This document shows, one piece after another, positions 25,490-34,036 of a stretch of DNA of 64,000 bases. The DNA is from Chitinivibrionales bacterium. GTDB lineage: Bacteria > Fibrobacterota > Chitinivibrionia > Chitinivibrionales > JANQEN01. Made by a program: the position numbers and the translations under genes. Where the stretch lies: assembly GCA_028278335.1 (NCBI GenBank), contig JANQEN010000063.1:1-64000 (forward strand), written 5' to 3'. The notes beneath the pieces were generated by a model. That model saw only the letters and a list, made by a program, of their open reading frames with translations. It ran no database searches and was not told the DNA's origin. How positions within the stretch are numbered: the stretch's first letter is position 1; each line of letters opens with the position of its first letter.

Positions 25490-28015
25490 TTATTTCCCAA
25501 TAACTTGAAATCCCAGATCTTGTAATTGTGCAGCAACATCAGGTGAAAAATATTCAAAAAATTGTTTAAAGTATTCCTGCGCTTCATTGTTTTTTTTATC
25601 ATCCTTAAGAACAGCACCCTTAAAGTAAGTATACCCTGCATGAACTGCATCCTTATGCTCATCAGACAAGGTCGCAAGAAAGGGATCGCTCTCTGGAGGA
25701 GTTTTTTCTCTTAAGGCATCGTAAAATTCAAGCAATTCATAGGATCCAAACCAGTCTGTTTTTTGTATGCTTTGATTTCTATGGGTAATAGGTGAAAGAT
25801 ATTCAATAATTGGTCGGTTATCGGTGTTTATGGCAATTGAGTCAAAGAGTTTCTTATTTTCACTAAGATTCCCACCGTAAAAAATTAGTGGAATTGAAAT
25901 TGCTACATCCTCTGACTGATTTGAATAGTACTCAAGGGCTTTCATCTGTTTTATCATAGATTTTTCAGATACTGGCTCAGTGCTTACATGACCAATTAAT
26001 ACAACGATAACGTCCTTAGCAAAAAGATCTCCTCGCCACATCGTTACTAAAGGAAATACCTCGAGCATAGTTTTCGCGATGATATCAAATTCTCTTTTTG
26101 ACAACTGATAGAGCGGTAGCCACTGGGCAAGCACACCCTGGTTTGTAAGATGCTTTTTGATAGTTATAAAATGTTCCTTTGTGTAAAGGTTTCCAGTGCC
26201 TGCCCCCCAGGGGGTAAAAAGGTCGCTTACTATGACATCATATTGTTCATTGGTTCCTAAAAGGAAATTTCTTCCATCTTCGGCAATCACTTTTGAACGC
26301 TTGTCTGTAAAAAGACCTGTGTTGTAGGGTGAAAAATACTTTTGAGCTGCAGTAATTACTTCAGGTACTAATTCGCATGTAGTAACCGAGGAGATGGGAT
26401 GCAATAGAGCGGCTCCAGCAGTAATACCAGTACCCATACCAAGGAAAAACACATTTTTAGGGTCATGATGCAATAACAGAGGCAAATGGGCCTGCATTCG
26501 CTCATATTTATACGCGCTGAGGTCACCCAGTGTGTAGTAATTGTCAAGAACAAGCGTTAGATTGTTCCCACCTTTCACAACAGCAACACTACCATGACTC
26601 CCCTCCCACATATCCAGCAATTCTTCACCGTCATTGATTTTTATTAGGGGAAAGTGTCTGGGGTTTAACCAGGTAACCAAGGAGATAACGCCAACCACAC
26701 TAACTATAATGAAGGTTACTCTCTGTTTGTCAGCTCTTAGGGCAAGCAACAGTGCTATACAGAGATACAGACAAGCAATAAGAATAACGCTTACCCAAAG
26801 TCCCACAAAGGGTAATAAAACAAATCCAGCGGTTGTTGCACCGATGGCAGACCCTATTGTATTAATAGAGGAAACATTTCCAATGATTCGTCCTGTGTTG
26901 TATCCCGTTGTATTCTGTGACACTTTGAGTAAGTAGGGAAAAATGGTACCAATGATAATCCCTGGTACTAAAAAAACTGCGCAGGCTTTAATGACTATTG
27001 AAAAGATATAGCCATACCATCCAGCATCAGGTGCAGAATAACTTAGATCTTGAGTAATGAGTTTGAACAAAGTGGGAGTGAGTCCCACAGATAATCCGGA
27101 AAGGATAAAAAAGAGACATAAAACGTTAAACTCTGTAGTCTTTAAATTACAAAGACGATTTGCCACTAACGATCCTAAAGCAAGGGCTATAATAAAAATT
27201 ATAAGAACGACTGAAAAGGAGTATACCGAGTTATGTAGAACTAGAGCAAACATACGAATCCATAACACTTCTAAGCCTAAGGCTAAGAAGCCAGAAACAA
27301 AGGCTAACCCTAGAATAAATCGTTCTTTAATGGGCGTCTCATGCAAGCTCCCTGGGATTGTGTTCTCCTTATACACTACCTGTGATTGACTCCTTGTTCG
27401 TAAAAAAAACCAAACAAAAAGCGCCACTAAACAGTTCAGGATCAATGCGATATACAAGGTATTATAAATTCCAAAGTGGATGATTAAGAAAAAACTCGTA
27501 GCAAAGGCTCCTAAAGCGGCACCAATTGTGTTTATGGCATATAAAAAACTTGCCTTAATCCCAAGACTCTGTCGAGTATTTACAAAAGCATTTAATAAAA
27601 CTGGCATAGTTCCACCCATAAAAAAGCAGGGCAGTATTAGTAGAACAAAGGAGAGAATAAACTTTACTAGGGTAAAAAGCTGTGGTACATGGCCAAATAG
27701 AGAATAGAGAGGTGTGTATAGGAGAGCGTATATCTTGTAAATTATAAGGAATAGTAAGGCAGAAGCAGCAATTCCAAGCTCCAACAATGCATACACAGTA
27801 AGAGAGTTGGTGAATTTTTTAGACCACTTCCCCCACAAAAAACTACCCAAAGCCAATCCAGTAAAAAATGCACATAGGGTTGCAGAGGATGCATAGGCAG
27901 TATTACCAAATAGTTGCCCTAATTTTTTAAGCCAAAGTACCTCATACATAAGTCCAGCAAACCCAGATAACAGAACCGGGATTGAAAAAAGGAGTGTTGA
28001 CTTTTCTTTATTCAT
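25490..28015 (-). CDS. Membrane-bound spermidine-synthase-like protein (MFS/SpeE fusion)
   Basis: The product is about 840 residues. The N-terminal ~450 residues contain about a dozen membrane helices in two similar halves, each starting with a GLMYEVLW / GLALEVLW-type segment. The C-terminal part from about residue 490 carries a Rossmann methyltransferase-like fold of the spermidine synthase family, with VFFLGMGTGITAGAAL, CELVPE and DGRNFL, then ISDLFTPW. A final helical tail contains a TPR-like motif. Such proteins are widespread and uncharacterised. The first start is a TTG at 28027; I use the ATG at 28015, with GAAG six bases upstream. Substrate unknown. Confidence 0.88.
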   Translation of the reverse strand: MNKEKSTLLFSIPVLLSGFAGLMYEVLWLKKLGQLFGNTAYASSATLCAFFTGLALGSFLWGKWSKKFTNSLTVYALLELGIAASALLFLIIYKIYALLYTPLYSLFGHVPQLFTLVKFILSFVLLILPCFFMGGTMPVLLNAFVNTRQSLGIKASFLYAINTIGAALGAFATSFFLIIHFGIYNTLYIALILNCLVALFVWFFLRTRSQSQVVYKENTIPGSLHETPIKERFILGLAFVSGFLALGLEVLWIRMFALVLHNSVYSFSVVLIIFIIALALGSLVANRLCNLKTTEFNVLCLFFILSGLSVGLTPTLFKLITQDLSYSAPDAGWYGYIFSIVIKACAVFLVPGIIIGTIFPYLLKVSQNTTGYNTGRIIGNVSSINTIGSAIGATTAGFVLLPFVGLWVSVILIACLYLCIALLLALRADKQRVTFIIVSVVGVISLVTWLNPRHFPLIKINDGEELLDMWEGSHGSVAVVKGGNNLTLVLDNYYTLGDLSAYKYERMQAHLPLLLHHDPKNVFFLGMGTGITAGAALLHPISSVTTCELVPEVITAAQKYFSPYNTGLFTDKRSKVIAEDGRNFLLGTNEQYDVIVSDLFTPWGAGTGNLYTKEHFITIKKHLTNQGVLAQWLPLYQLSKREFDIIAKTMLEVFPLVTMWRGDLFAKDVIVVLIGHVSTEPVSEKSMIKQMKALEYYSNQSEDVAISIPLIFYGGNLSENKKLFDSIAINTDNRPIIEYLSPITHRNQSIQKTDWFGSYELLEFYDALREKTPPESDPFLATLSDEHKDAVHAGYTYFKGAVLKDDKKNNEAQEYFKQFFEYFSPDVAAQLQDLGFQVIGK

Positions 28016-28396
28016 TGGTGTCTTCAATAAATAATGTTAATTAAGCGTATATAACATCTTTAATTCTCATCACAAATACCATCATCTAATTTACATTGAT
28101 GAGATAAAATTTACAAATTCTTCAAATAAAGTTCTTGATTCACCAAATTAAGATAAACAATCAAGTGTTGTTCTATTTTCAAATTCCTATTATTATACAG
28201 AAAAAAATTGCCATTTTAACGATAACATTCAATTTATCCAAAAATCCCGTATAATATTCCATAGGGTTATCTTAAAATTCTGCCGTTTTGTAGCTATTTC
28301 CAAGGATATTTCGGGATTTCTTTGCTATATTATATATGTAGCCAAGAATATTTAAACAACTATTTTTCTAACTCAATTACATAGGGTGGGGCTGTA
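28016..28396. other. Divergent intergenic region, nothing firm
   Basis: This AT-rich region contains promoters for two divergent transcripts. AAATCCCG at 28242-28249 and CGGGATTT at 28312-28319 are a spaced 8-bp inverted repeat with a 62-bp gap. That could be a hairpin in the leader of the gene at 28397, but I see no named element. Confidence 0.35.
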
Positions 28397-29038
28397 ATGA
28401 ATAGAATAATCTTTCTCTTTTCATCTTTCCTTTTATTTTCCTTAGTTTATGCAGATGAGTCAGTGTCAATAGCAAAGCGCTTTTATTCCACTGACAATTC
28501 TATTGAAAAAAGATCTGCACTAAAGTCATTAAAGGGTGTTGCTATTCCCGAAGGACAAACATCTCCCAAATGGATCAGTGATCTTCTTGGTAATGCACTC
28601 AATGATGAAAGTCCATCGGTCGTTGCAGAAGCTTCACGACAAATTGGGCATTTTACTGTAGTGGAGCATTCAAATTCCCTTGTTAATCTTTTTAAAGATT
28701 CCCATGCACGGTTTGGTTCCTCTGGATATACCCAGAAAGTGCAGTATGCTGTGGTTACTGCCTTAGGCAAACTTGGAACAAATAAAGCAAAAGAGTTGGT
28801 TGTATCGGAATTGCAGAAAGATGAAGGATCTGTGATGGGTGAGTATCTCCTTTTAGCAATTCAGGAATTTGGCGATCTCTCATTGATCAACGAAGTGAAA
28901 GTATATCGGTCCAAGATGGATGAATATATTAAAGATGCAAAAGCTAAAGAGTTAGATCCCATTTTATATTCGAGAAATATCACTTACAGTAACCTTACTC
29001 GTACCATTGAAGAAGAGCTTTCAAAGGGAGGTAAATAA
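28397..29038 (+). CDS. Secreted HEAT-repeat-like protein
   Basis: The 213-residue protein has a signal peptide (cleavage near VYADE). The rest is alpha-helical with ARM/HEAT-like repeats: LGNALNDESPSVVAEASRQI and YAVVTALGKLGTNKAKELVV. It probably binds proteins. Its stop codon overlaps the ATG of the next gene (TAATG), so the two are translationally coupled. It may help the coupled peptidase, as a chaperone or inhibitor; that is inference. Confidence 0.8.
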   Translation: MNRIIFLFSSFLLFSLVYADESVSIAKRFYSTDNSIEKRSALKSLKGVAIPEGQTSPKWISDLLGNALNDESPSVVAEASRQIGHFTVVEHSNSLVNLFKDSHARFGSSGYTQKVQYAVVTALGKLGTNKAKELVVSELQKDEGSVMGEYLLLAIQEFGDLSLINEVKVYRSKMDEYIKDAKAKELDPILYSRNITYSNLTRTIEEELSKGGK

Positions 29039-30459
29039 TGAACAGAAAATTATTAATCCCCTGTATGCTCATAGTTTTGTCTTTGCTCTTTATAAGTTCA
29101 AATGCAAAAATTGGCATAATTGTTAATAAGGATCTTTATCCATCTATTAAAAATTCTATAGATCAATACATTGCGGACCTTGAGAAAGTTGAAGGAAAAA
29201 AGGCCTGGCTCGATAAGGATAATTTTTCCGATAGAAGTAGAACCTCAGCATTGAAAAATGCATTAAAGGAGCGCTATCAAAATGATGATCTTGAAGGCGC
29301 GGTTTTAATTGGAGACCTGCCGATTCCTATTTATTACTTTAATGATAAATTCCAGGGAAAAACAAAAAGAGAGAAGTTTGCCTGTGACCTCTATTACATG
29401 GACTTAGACGGTACTTGGAAAGATTCTGCCAATCTCTTAGTAAGACATACGGGGGAACGTAAGGCTGAGATTTGGGTTTCCCGTATCACTGCCAGTGTTT
29501 TAGAAGACTATGGGAGATTCGGTACGGAAATCGATATAGTCAACAAATATTTTGCCAGGCTTCACAAAAGGATGTATGGTCTTGACCCGCAACCGAGGAA
29601 ATATGTCATTGCCGGCCAAAAATGGGAGTGGCGCAATCTTGAAAGTGAAAACATCGGTGATTTAGGTTATAATGAAACTAACCGGGAGACCTTTAGTAGT
29701 ACATCTCATACAAGCTCAAGTGACAAGGCCTGCGGTGCAAAATGGCTAAAAGCTATTAAAGAGGGTCGTGAATACGGATTTGTCTACTCTCATTCCAGCC
29801 CGACCTCCCATTCAATTGGTGTCACACTTAGGACACTACGGGATAACGATATAAAATGTCGGTTCTTTAACTGCTATGCCTGCTCAAACGCAGACTATGA
29901 ACGAGCAAATATGGCCGGTGCCTATGCCTTGACAGATGAGGGTTTAGTCTCTGTGGGAAGCTCAAAAACCGGTAGCATGATTCCTGGAAGCTTTCGCTAT
30001 TACAATAGACCGCTTGGTGCTGACACTAGTTTTGGTAATTCCTATAAAGAGTGGTTTAATGATCGCGGTATTAGAGAAGGAAGTAGCAGAGTATCCTATA
30101 TCTATTGGCATTATGGCATGACTCTTCAAGGTGTTGGCTCCCTTTTTCTTAAGCCCTATGATGCTGTATCAATTGATCCTGTGATATTAAAAAAAGCAAC
30201 TACACCATGTAATCTCCGTATTGTCAAATCTCAACTCAAATATAATCTCCCAAACAGTAGCAGCAAAAAATCATACGTAAATATTAGCTTATATACTACA
30301 AAGGGGATTTTGGTAAAAACATTGGTAAACGAAGTGCAACGTGAAGGTGCTCATACAATTAGTTTACAGGGTGCTGGCACTCCCCTTCCAGCTGGAGTAT
30401 ATCTGTGCAAACTAACTGTTGGAAACCAGCATGAATCAGTAAAGTTTGTGTTTAGATAG
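29038..30459 (+). CDS. C25/caspase-like secreted cysteine peptidase with C-terminal sorting domain
   Basis: The 473-residue product has a signal peptide. A domain follows that resembles the gingipain-like clan CD fold: GAVLIGDLPIPI, later AEIWVSRI, and then the presumed catalytic pair. His252 lies in YSHSSPTSHS and Cys279 or Cys282 lies in FFNCYACSNADY, about 27-30 residues later as clan CD requires. The Ala-Gly-rich VSVGSSKTGSM segment follows. The final ~75 residues are a FlgD-like/sorting-type domain ending in LPAGVYLCKLTVG. It would act outside the cell. The upstream gene overlaps it by one base. Confidence 0.82.
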   Translation: MNRKLLIPCMLIVLSLLFISSNAKIGIIVNKDLYPSIKNSIDQYIADLEKVEGKKAWLDKDNFSDRSRTSALKNALKERYQNDDLEGAVLIGDLPIPIYYFNDKFQGKTKREKFACDLYYMDLDGTWKDSANLLVRHTGERKAEIWVSRITASVLEDYGRFGTEIDIVNKYFARLHKRMYGLDPQPRKYVIAGQKWEWRNLESENIGDLGYNETNRETFSSTSHTSSSDKACGAKWLKAIKEGREYGFVYSHSSPTSHSIGVTLRTLRDNDIKCRFFNCYACSNADYERANMAGAYALTDEGLVSVGSSKTGSMIPGSFRYYNRPLGADTSFGNSYKEWFNDRGIREGSSRVSYIYWHYGMTLQGVGSLFLKPYDAVSIDPVILKKATTPCNLRIVKSQLKYNLPNSSSKKSYVNISLYTTKGILVKTLVNEVQREGAHTISLQGAGTPLPAGVYLCKLTVGNQHESVKFVFR

Positions 30460-30514
30460 ATCATTTTGGTTCATAGTTTTATAAGTGCATTAGTATAGAA
30501 CTGTGAATGATAAA

Positions 30515-30679
30515 CCCAGATTATGCAATAGGAAGCAGTGTAGAAGCACAATCTTATGCCCATTAAGACTTTCAGGCTTTTCGGGCATATCACCTTGTAG
30601 ATATGCCCTTCAAAACCTTCAAGTCTTACTAAATCATACCCTTGCACTTCTGCATCTACTCCTACTGCACAATCTGGGA
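30515..30679. mobile_element. MITE-like element with 19-bp terminal inverted repeats, copy A
   Basis: The ends are CCCAGATTATGCAATAGGA and TCCTACTGCACAATCTGGG, which pair at 16 of 19 positions. Inside, AAGACTT pairs with AAGTCTT and GGGCATATC with GATATGCCC around a small loop, so the whole element can fold into one structure. It has no coding capacity. ATAAA precedes the left end and follows the right end, a possible 5-bp target duplication. A longer relative lies at 63276. It sits between two genes, after the peptidase. Confidence 0.82.
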
Positions 30680-30689
30680 TAAATAAAAA

Positions 30690-30725
30690 AGGAAGCACTT
30701 CTATTTAGAAGGCTTCCTTTTTTGT
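30690..30725. terminator. Bidirectional terminator between peptidase and serA
   Basis: GGAAGC pairs with GCTTCC and the inner TTCT pairs with AGAA; T runs lie on both outer sides. It can end both the plus-strand transcript and the minus-strand serine operon. Confidence 0.85.
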
Positions 30726-30742
30726 ATTGTTTTCAAAGCTGC

Positions 30743-31666
30743 TTAGTTTACTTTAAAAGTTGTATCTCCCTTTTCTAAGAAGTTGACGATCTGATTTGCT
30801 GCAGCAATACCAGCATTGATATTGGCTTCAGCAGTTTGTGCGCCCATCTTCTTAGCTGTAAAGAAACAGCGATCTGGGTACTTCTCTCGTAACTCCTCAG
30901 CACAGACCGGGGCAACATCAGACACATAGCAAAAATCTGGTCGCTCTTCCATCATTTTTTTAAGTCCCTCCTCGTCAACAACCTCTTTGCGAGCTGTGTT
31001 CACAAGGACTGCACCTTTTTTAACGGCAGAAAGGAGATCATAGCTAACGCTTGCTTTGGTCGTCTCATTTGATGGTATGTTAAGAGAAATATAGTCACAA
31101 TTGGCATAGAGATCAGCAACACTCTGTGAGGCGACAGCACCATCATCAAGCGATTGACCCGGTGTAAGTGAGCGGCCAAAGGCCTCCACTTCCATACCAA
31201 ATCCCTTGGCAATTTTTACCATACATTTTCCAATATTACCATATCCATGAATACCAATCCGTTTTTCTCGAAGCTCAGTACCACTTTTTCCCTGATATTG
31301 CTTACGAGAAATAGTTACCATAAGGCCAAAGGCAAGCTCTGCAACGGCATTGGAGTTTTGGCCGGGCGTATTCATTACAACAATGTCTTTGGCTGAAGCT
31401 GCAGCACAATCAACATTGTCGTATCCCGCACCGGCCCGCACCACAATCTTTAGGTTTTTTGCTGCTTCAATTACATCACTGGTGACTTTGTCACTGCGAA
31501 CAATCAAAGCATCGGCATTTTCCACTGCTGCGATAAAGGCTGCCTTGTCCGTATACTTTTCTAAAAGGGCAACCTCATAGTTAGCCTGTGAAAAAACTGC
31601 CTTGATTTGCTCCACTGCTGCCGGAGCAAAGGGTTTTTCTGTAGCAATTAATACAGTCTTTGACAT
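30743..31666 (-). CDS. serA: D-3-phosphoglycerate dehydrogenase (short form)
   Basis: This 307-residue enzyme is the first step of serine biosynthesis from 3-phosphoglycerate. It has the D-isomer hydroxyacid dehydrogenase pattern. VVRAGAGYDNVD lies in the substrate domain. GIHGYGNIGKCMVKIAKGFG is the NAD-binding fingerprint in the middle. LVNTARKEVVDE carries the conserved Arg. There is no C-terminal ACT domain, so the usual allosteric serine feedback is absent. AGGAGG precedes the ATG. It lies 28 bp downstream of serC in one minus-strand operon. Confidence 0.9.
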   Translation of the reverse strand: MSKTVLIATEKPFAPAAVEQIKAVFSQANYEVALLEKYTDKAAFIAAVENADALIVRSDKVTSDVIEAAKNLKIVVRAGAGYDNVDCAAASAKDIVVMNTPGQNSNAVAELAFGLMVTISRKQYQGKSGTELREKRIGIHGYGNIGKCMVKIAKGFGMEVEAFGRSLTPGQSLDDGAVASQSVADLYANCDYISLNIPSNETTKASVSYDLLSAVKKGAVLVNTARKEVVDEEGLKKMMEERPDFCYVSDVAPVCAEELREKYPDRCFFTAKKMGAQTAEANINAGIAAANQIVNFLEKGDTTFKVN

Positions 31667-31694
31667 TAAGTCCTCCTGGTTAAACTATAATGTA

Positions 31695-32786
31695 TTAACT
31701 GTTTTGTTTTTCAAACTGTTGCATAAACTCAACGAGTTTTTTTACACCCTCCTCAGGCATGGCATTGTAAATACTAGCACGCATTCCACCAACACTGCGG
31801 TGGCCCTTCAAGGTGACAAGCCCAGCCTCTGTTGCTTCTTTAATAAATTGAGCATTGAGGTCATCTGATCCAGTGACAAAGGGAACATTCATGAGTGAAC
31901 GTTGTGCCTTATTCTCAACCGTGCAACTAAAGAGTGGCGAATTGTCAATGGCATCATAAAGCAGACCAGCTTTACGTTTGTTCACCTCTTCAACTGCCGC
32001 AACACCACCGAGTTCCTTGATATGCTCAAAGACTAATTTGGCAATGTAGATACCATAGGTTGGAGGTGTGTTAAAGAGCGATCCAGCTTTCACATGGGTC
32101 TGATAGTTAAGCATGGTTGGTGTATCATCGGTACAGCGTTCAAGCAGTTTCTCATCAACAACAACAACCGTCACTCCAGCAGGACCAATATTTTTCTGTG
32201 CACCGGCATAAATCATACCATACTTTGATACGTCAATGACCTCGGAAAGAATATTGGAGGACATGTCGGCAATAATCGGCACAGATCCAGTTTCTGGAAG
32301 TGATGCAAAGTAGGTACCATAAATGGTATTGTTACTGGTAATATGAAAGAAATCCGCATCAGCGGTGAAGGTTGATGGGTCCAATTCCGGTATATAGGAA
32401 AAGGTCTTGTCCGATGAATCACCGACAACCTTAACCTCGCCAAAACGAGCAGCTTCAGCCTTTGCCTTTTTTGCCCAGGCCCCGGTTACTACATAATCGG
32501 CCTTTTTCGAGCCTTTCATGAAGTTCATGGGAGCCATACAAAATTGAGTTGATGCGCCACCTTGTAAAAAAAGTACCTTGTAATTTTCAGGAATGTTCAT
32601 GATTTCACGAAGTGTCGTTTCAGCGCCCTCAATGATTTCGGTAAACCATTTGGAACGATGACTCAACTCCATGACGGACATTCCACTGCCCTTATAATTG
32701 AGCATTTCACCAGCAGCCTTTTTCAAAACTGCTTCCGGTAGCATTGCCGGTCCGGCAGAGAAATTATATACTCTGTTTTCAGGCAT
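31695..32786 (-). CDS. serC: Phosphoserine aminotransferase
   Basis: The 363-residue class V aminotransferase converts 3-phosphohydroxypyruvate plus glutamate to phosphoserine. The start YNFSAGPAMLPE and the following MELSHRSKWF are SerC hallmarks. GAQKNIGPAGVTVV contains the PLP lysine. The C-terminal GGMRASIYNAMPEE is also typical. A TTG at 32798 is in frame, but GGAGG lies directly before the ATG at 32786. It is 68 bp downstream of the cysteine-synthase-like gene and upstream of serA. Confidence 0.95.
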   Translation of the reverse strand: MPENRVYNFSAGPAMLPEAVLKKAAGEMLNYKGSGMSVMELSHRSKWFTEIIEGAETTLREIMNIPENYKVLFLQGGASTQFCMAPMNFMKGSKKADYVVTGAWAKKAKAEAARFGEVKVVGDSSDKTFSYIPELDPSTFTADADFFHITSNNTIYGTYFASLPETGSVPIIADMSSNILSEVIDVSKYGMIYAGAQKNIGPAGVTVVVVDEKLLERCTDDTPTMLNYQTHVKAGSLFNTPPTYGIYIAKLVFEHIKELGGVAAVEEVNKRKAGLLYDAIDNSPLFSCTVENKAQRSLMNVPFVTGSDDLNAQFIKEATEAGLVTLKGHRSVGGMRASIYNAMPEEGVKKLVEFMQQFEKQNS

Positions 32787-32853
32787 AGTACCCTCCAAAA
32801 GTGTTAAAGTGAAAAATGCATTTATTCATTCTATTACTATTCGAATGTTGTAT

Positions 32854-33969
32854 CTAGGCTAAACGACGAGGGCAATGTGGTAATACACCACCTTCGTTAA
32901 GGAAATCGATCGGTTCATGCTCAGCACACTCGTTGGGATCGCAACAGGTGTGACAAACCCGTTTAAATGCGCTAAATCCAGTTAGTTCAATGTCCGGCGC
33001 ATAAAAATCATCCTTCACAGGCTCATCCCGAAGAAGGTCGGTGCTAAGATACTTTTTATTATCATCAGCAAACACAGTTACCACAATAGCATCTTTCCCA
33101 ATCATCTCCTGAACCTTAAGAGCGCCAATAAAATTGGCTCCTGAGGATATGCCCACAGCAATACCTAATTGATTCGAGAGCTTCTGGGCCATGATTATTG
33201 AATCTCCATCATCAACGCTCACAATATCGTCAAGTTCCTCAAGATTGACAATAGGAGGAATAAACTCATCAGAAATTCCCTGGATACGATGTTTACCAAC
33301 TTTACACCCCGTAGACATGGTGGGTGAATTGGAAGGTTCTAAGGGATACAGCTTTACCTGGGCTCGCTTCTGCTTCAGATATCGTCCAGTTCCCATAATG
33401 GTCCCGCCAGTACCGACACCAGCAATAAAAGCATCGGGATACAAGGAATGGAACCGTAACTGCCACCAAATCTCAGGACCGGTTGAGGAGTAATGGGCAT
33501 TAACGTTATCTTCGTTAGAGAATTGACAAGGTAAAAACGCTCCCTCTTTCTCAGCAAGCTCCTCGGACATTTTTATACTACCTAAAAAGCCTCCCTCATC
33601 TTTACTGACCAGATTAATTTTTGCACCCAAACTCTGTATGAGGTTTATTCGCTCATTGCTTAGCCAATTGGGCATGAAAATGGTAACTGGATGTCCCATA
33701 GCACGGCCAATCGCTGATACTGAAATACCGGTGTTACCGCTGGTGGCCTCAGCAATGGGCTGCCCCGGCTTAAGCTCTCCCCGCTTGTAGGCATTACGAA
33801 TGATGTGCAAAGCCATTCTATCCTTAATACTACCTGTCATATTAAGGTTTTCCGCTTTTGCGTATATTTTTCGTTTTTCTCCTTTGTAAGTAAAACAGAT
33901 GGCAAGGAGCGGGGTGTTACCCACCAGTGATTTTAATCCCCGGATGCGTTTGTCCAATAGTTTGTCCAT
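32854..33969 (-). CDS. Cysteine synthase-like PLP enzyme with Cys-rich tail
   Basis: The 371-residue protein belongs to the fold-type II O-acetylserine sulfhydrylase/cystathionine beta-synthase group. The PLP lysine lies in NMTGSIKDRMA. TSGNTG and GVGTGGTIMGTG bind the cofactor phosphate and substrate. Beyond residue 320 there is a ~50-residue extension with a dense Cys set (CHTCCDPNEC, then HCPRR) that standard CysK lacks; it might bind metal or a cluster. The neighbours make phosphoserine, and I see no serB nearby, so an O-phosphoserine-using enzyme is possible; that needs enzymology. The distance to serC is 67 bp. Confidence 0.85.
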   Translation of the reverse strand: MDKLLDKRIRGLKSLVGNTPLLAICFTYKGEKRKIYAKAENLNMTGSIKDRMALHIIRNAYKRGELKPGQPIAEATSGNTGISVSAIGRAMGHPVTIFMPNWLSNERINLIQSLGAKINLVSKDEGGFLGSIKMSEELAEKEGAFLPCQFSNEDNVNAHYSSTGPEIWWQLRFHSLYPDAFIAGVGTGGTIMGTGRYLKQKRAQVKLYPLEPSNSPTMSTGCKVGKHRIQGISDEFIPPIVNLEELDDIVSVDDGDSIIMAQKLSNQLGIAVGISSGANFIGALKVQEMIGKDAIVVTVFADDNKKYLSTDLLRDEPVKDDFYAPDIELTGFSAFKRVCHTCCDPNECAEHEPIDFLNEGGVLPHCPRRLA

Positions 33970-34036
33970 AAAAAATATTCCTTAGCGTCTCAGGTTATGG
34001 GAACGATTATCTAATCGCTCCCCTATCATGCGGTTG

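Noticed and set aside
28016-28027. TTG start at 28027 for the spermidine-synthase-like gene
   Set aside because: An ATG four codons later has a better-placed GAAG, so the longer start is less likely.
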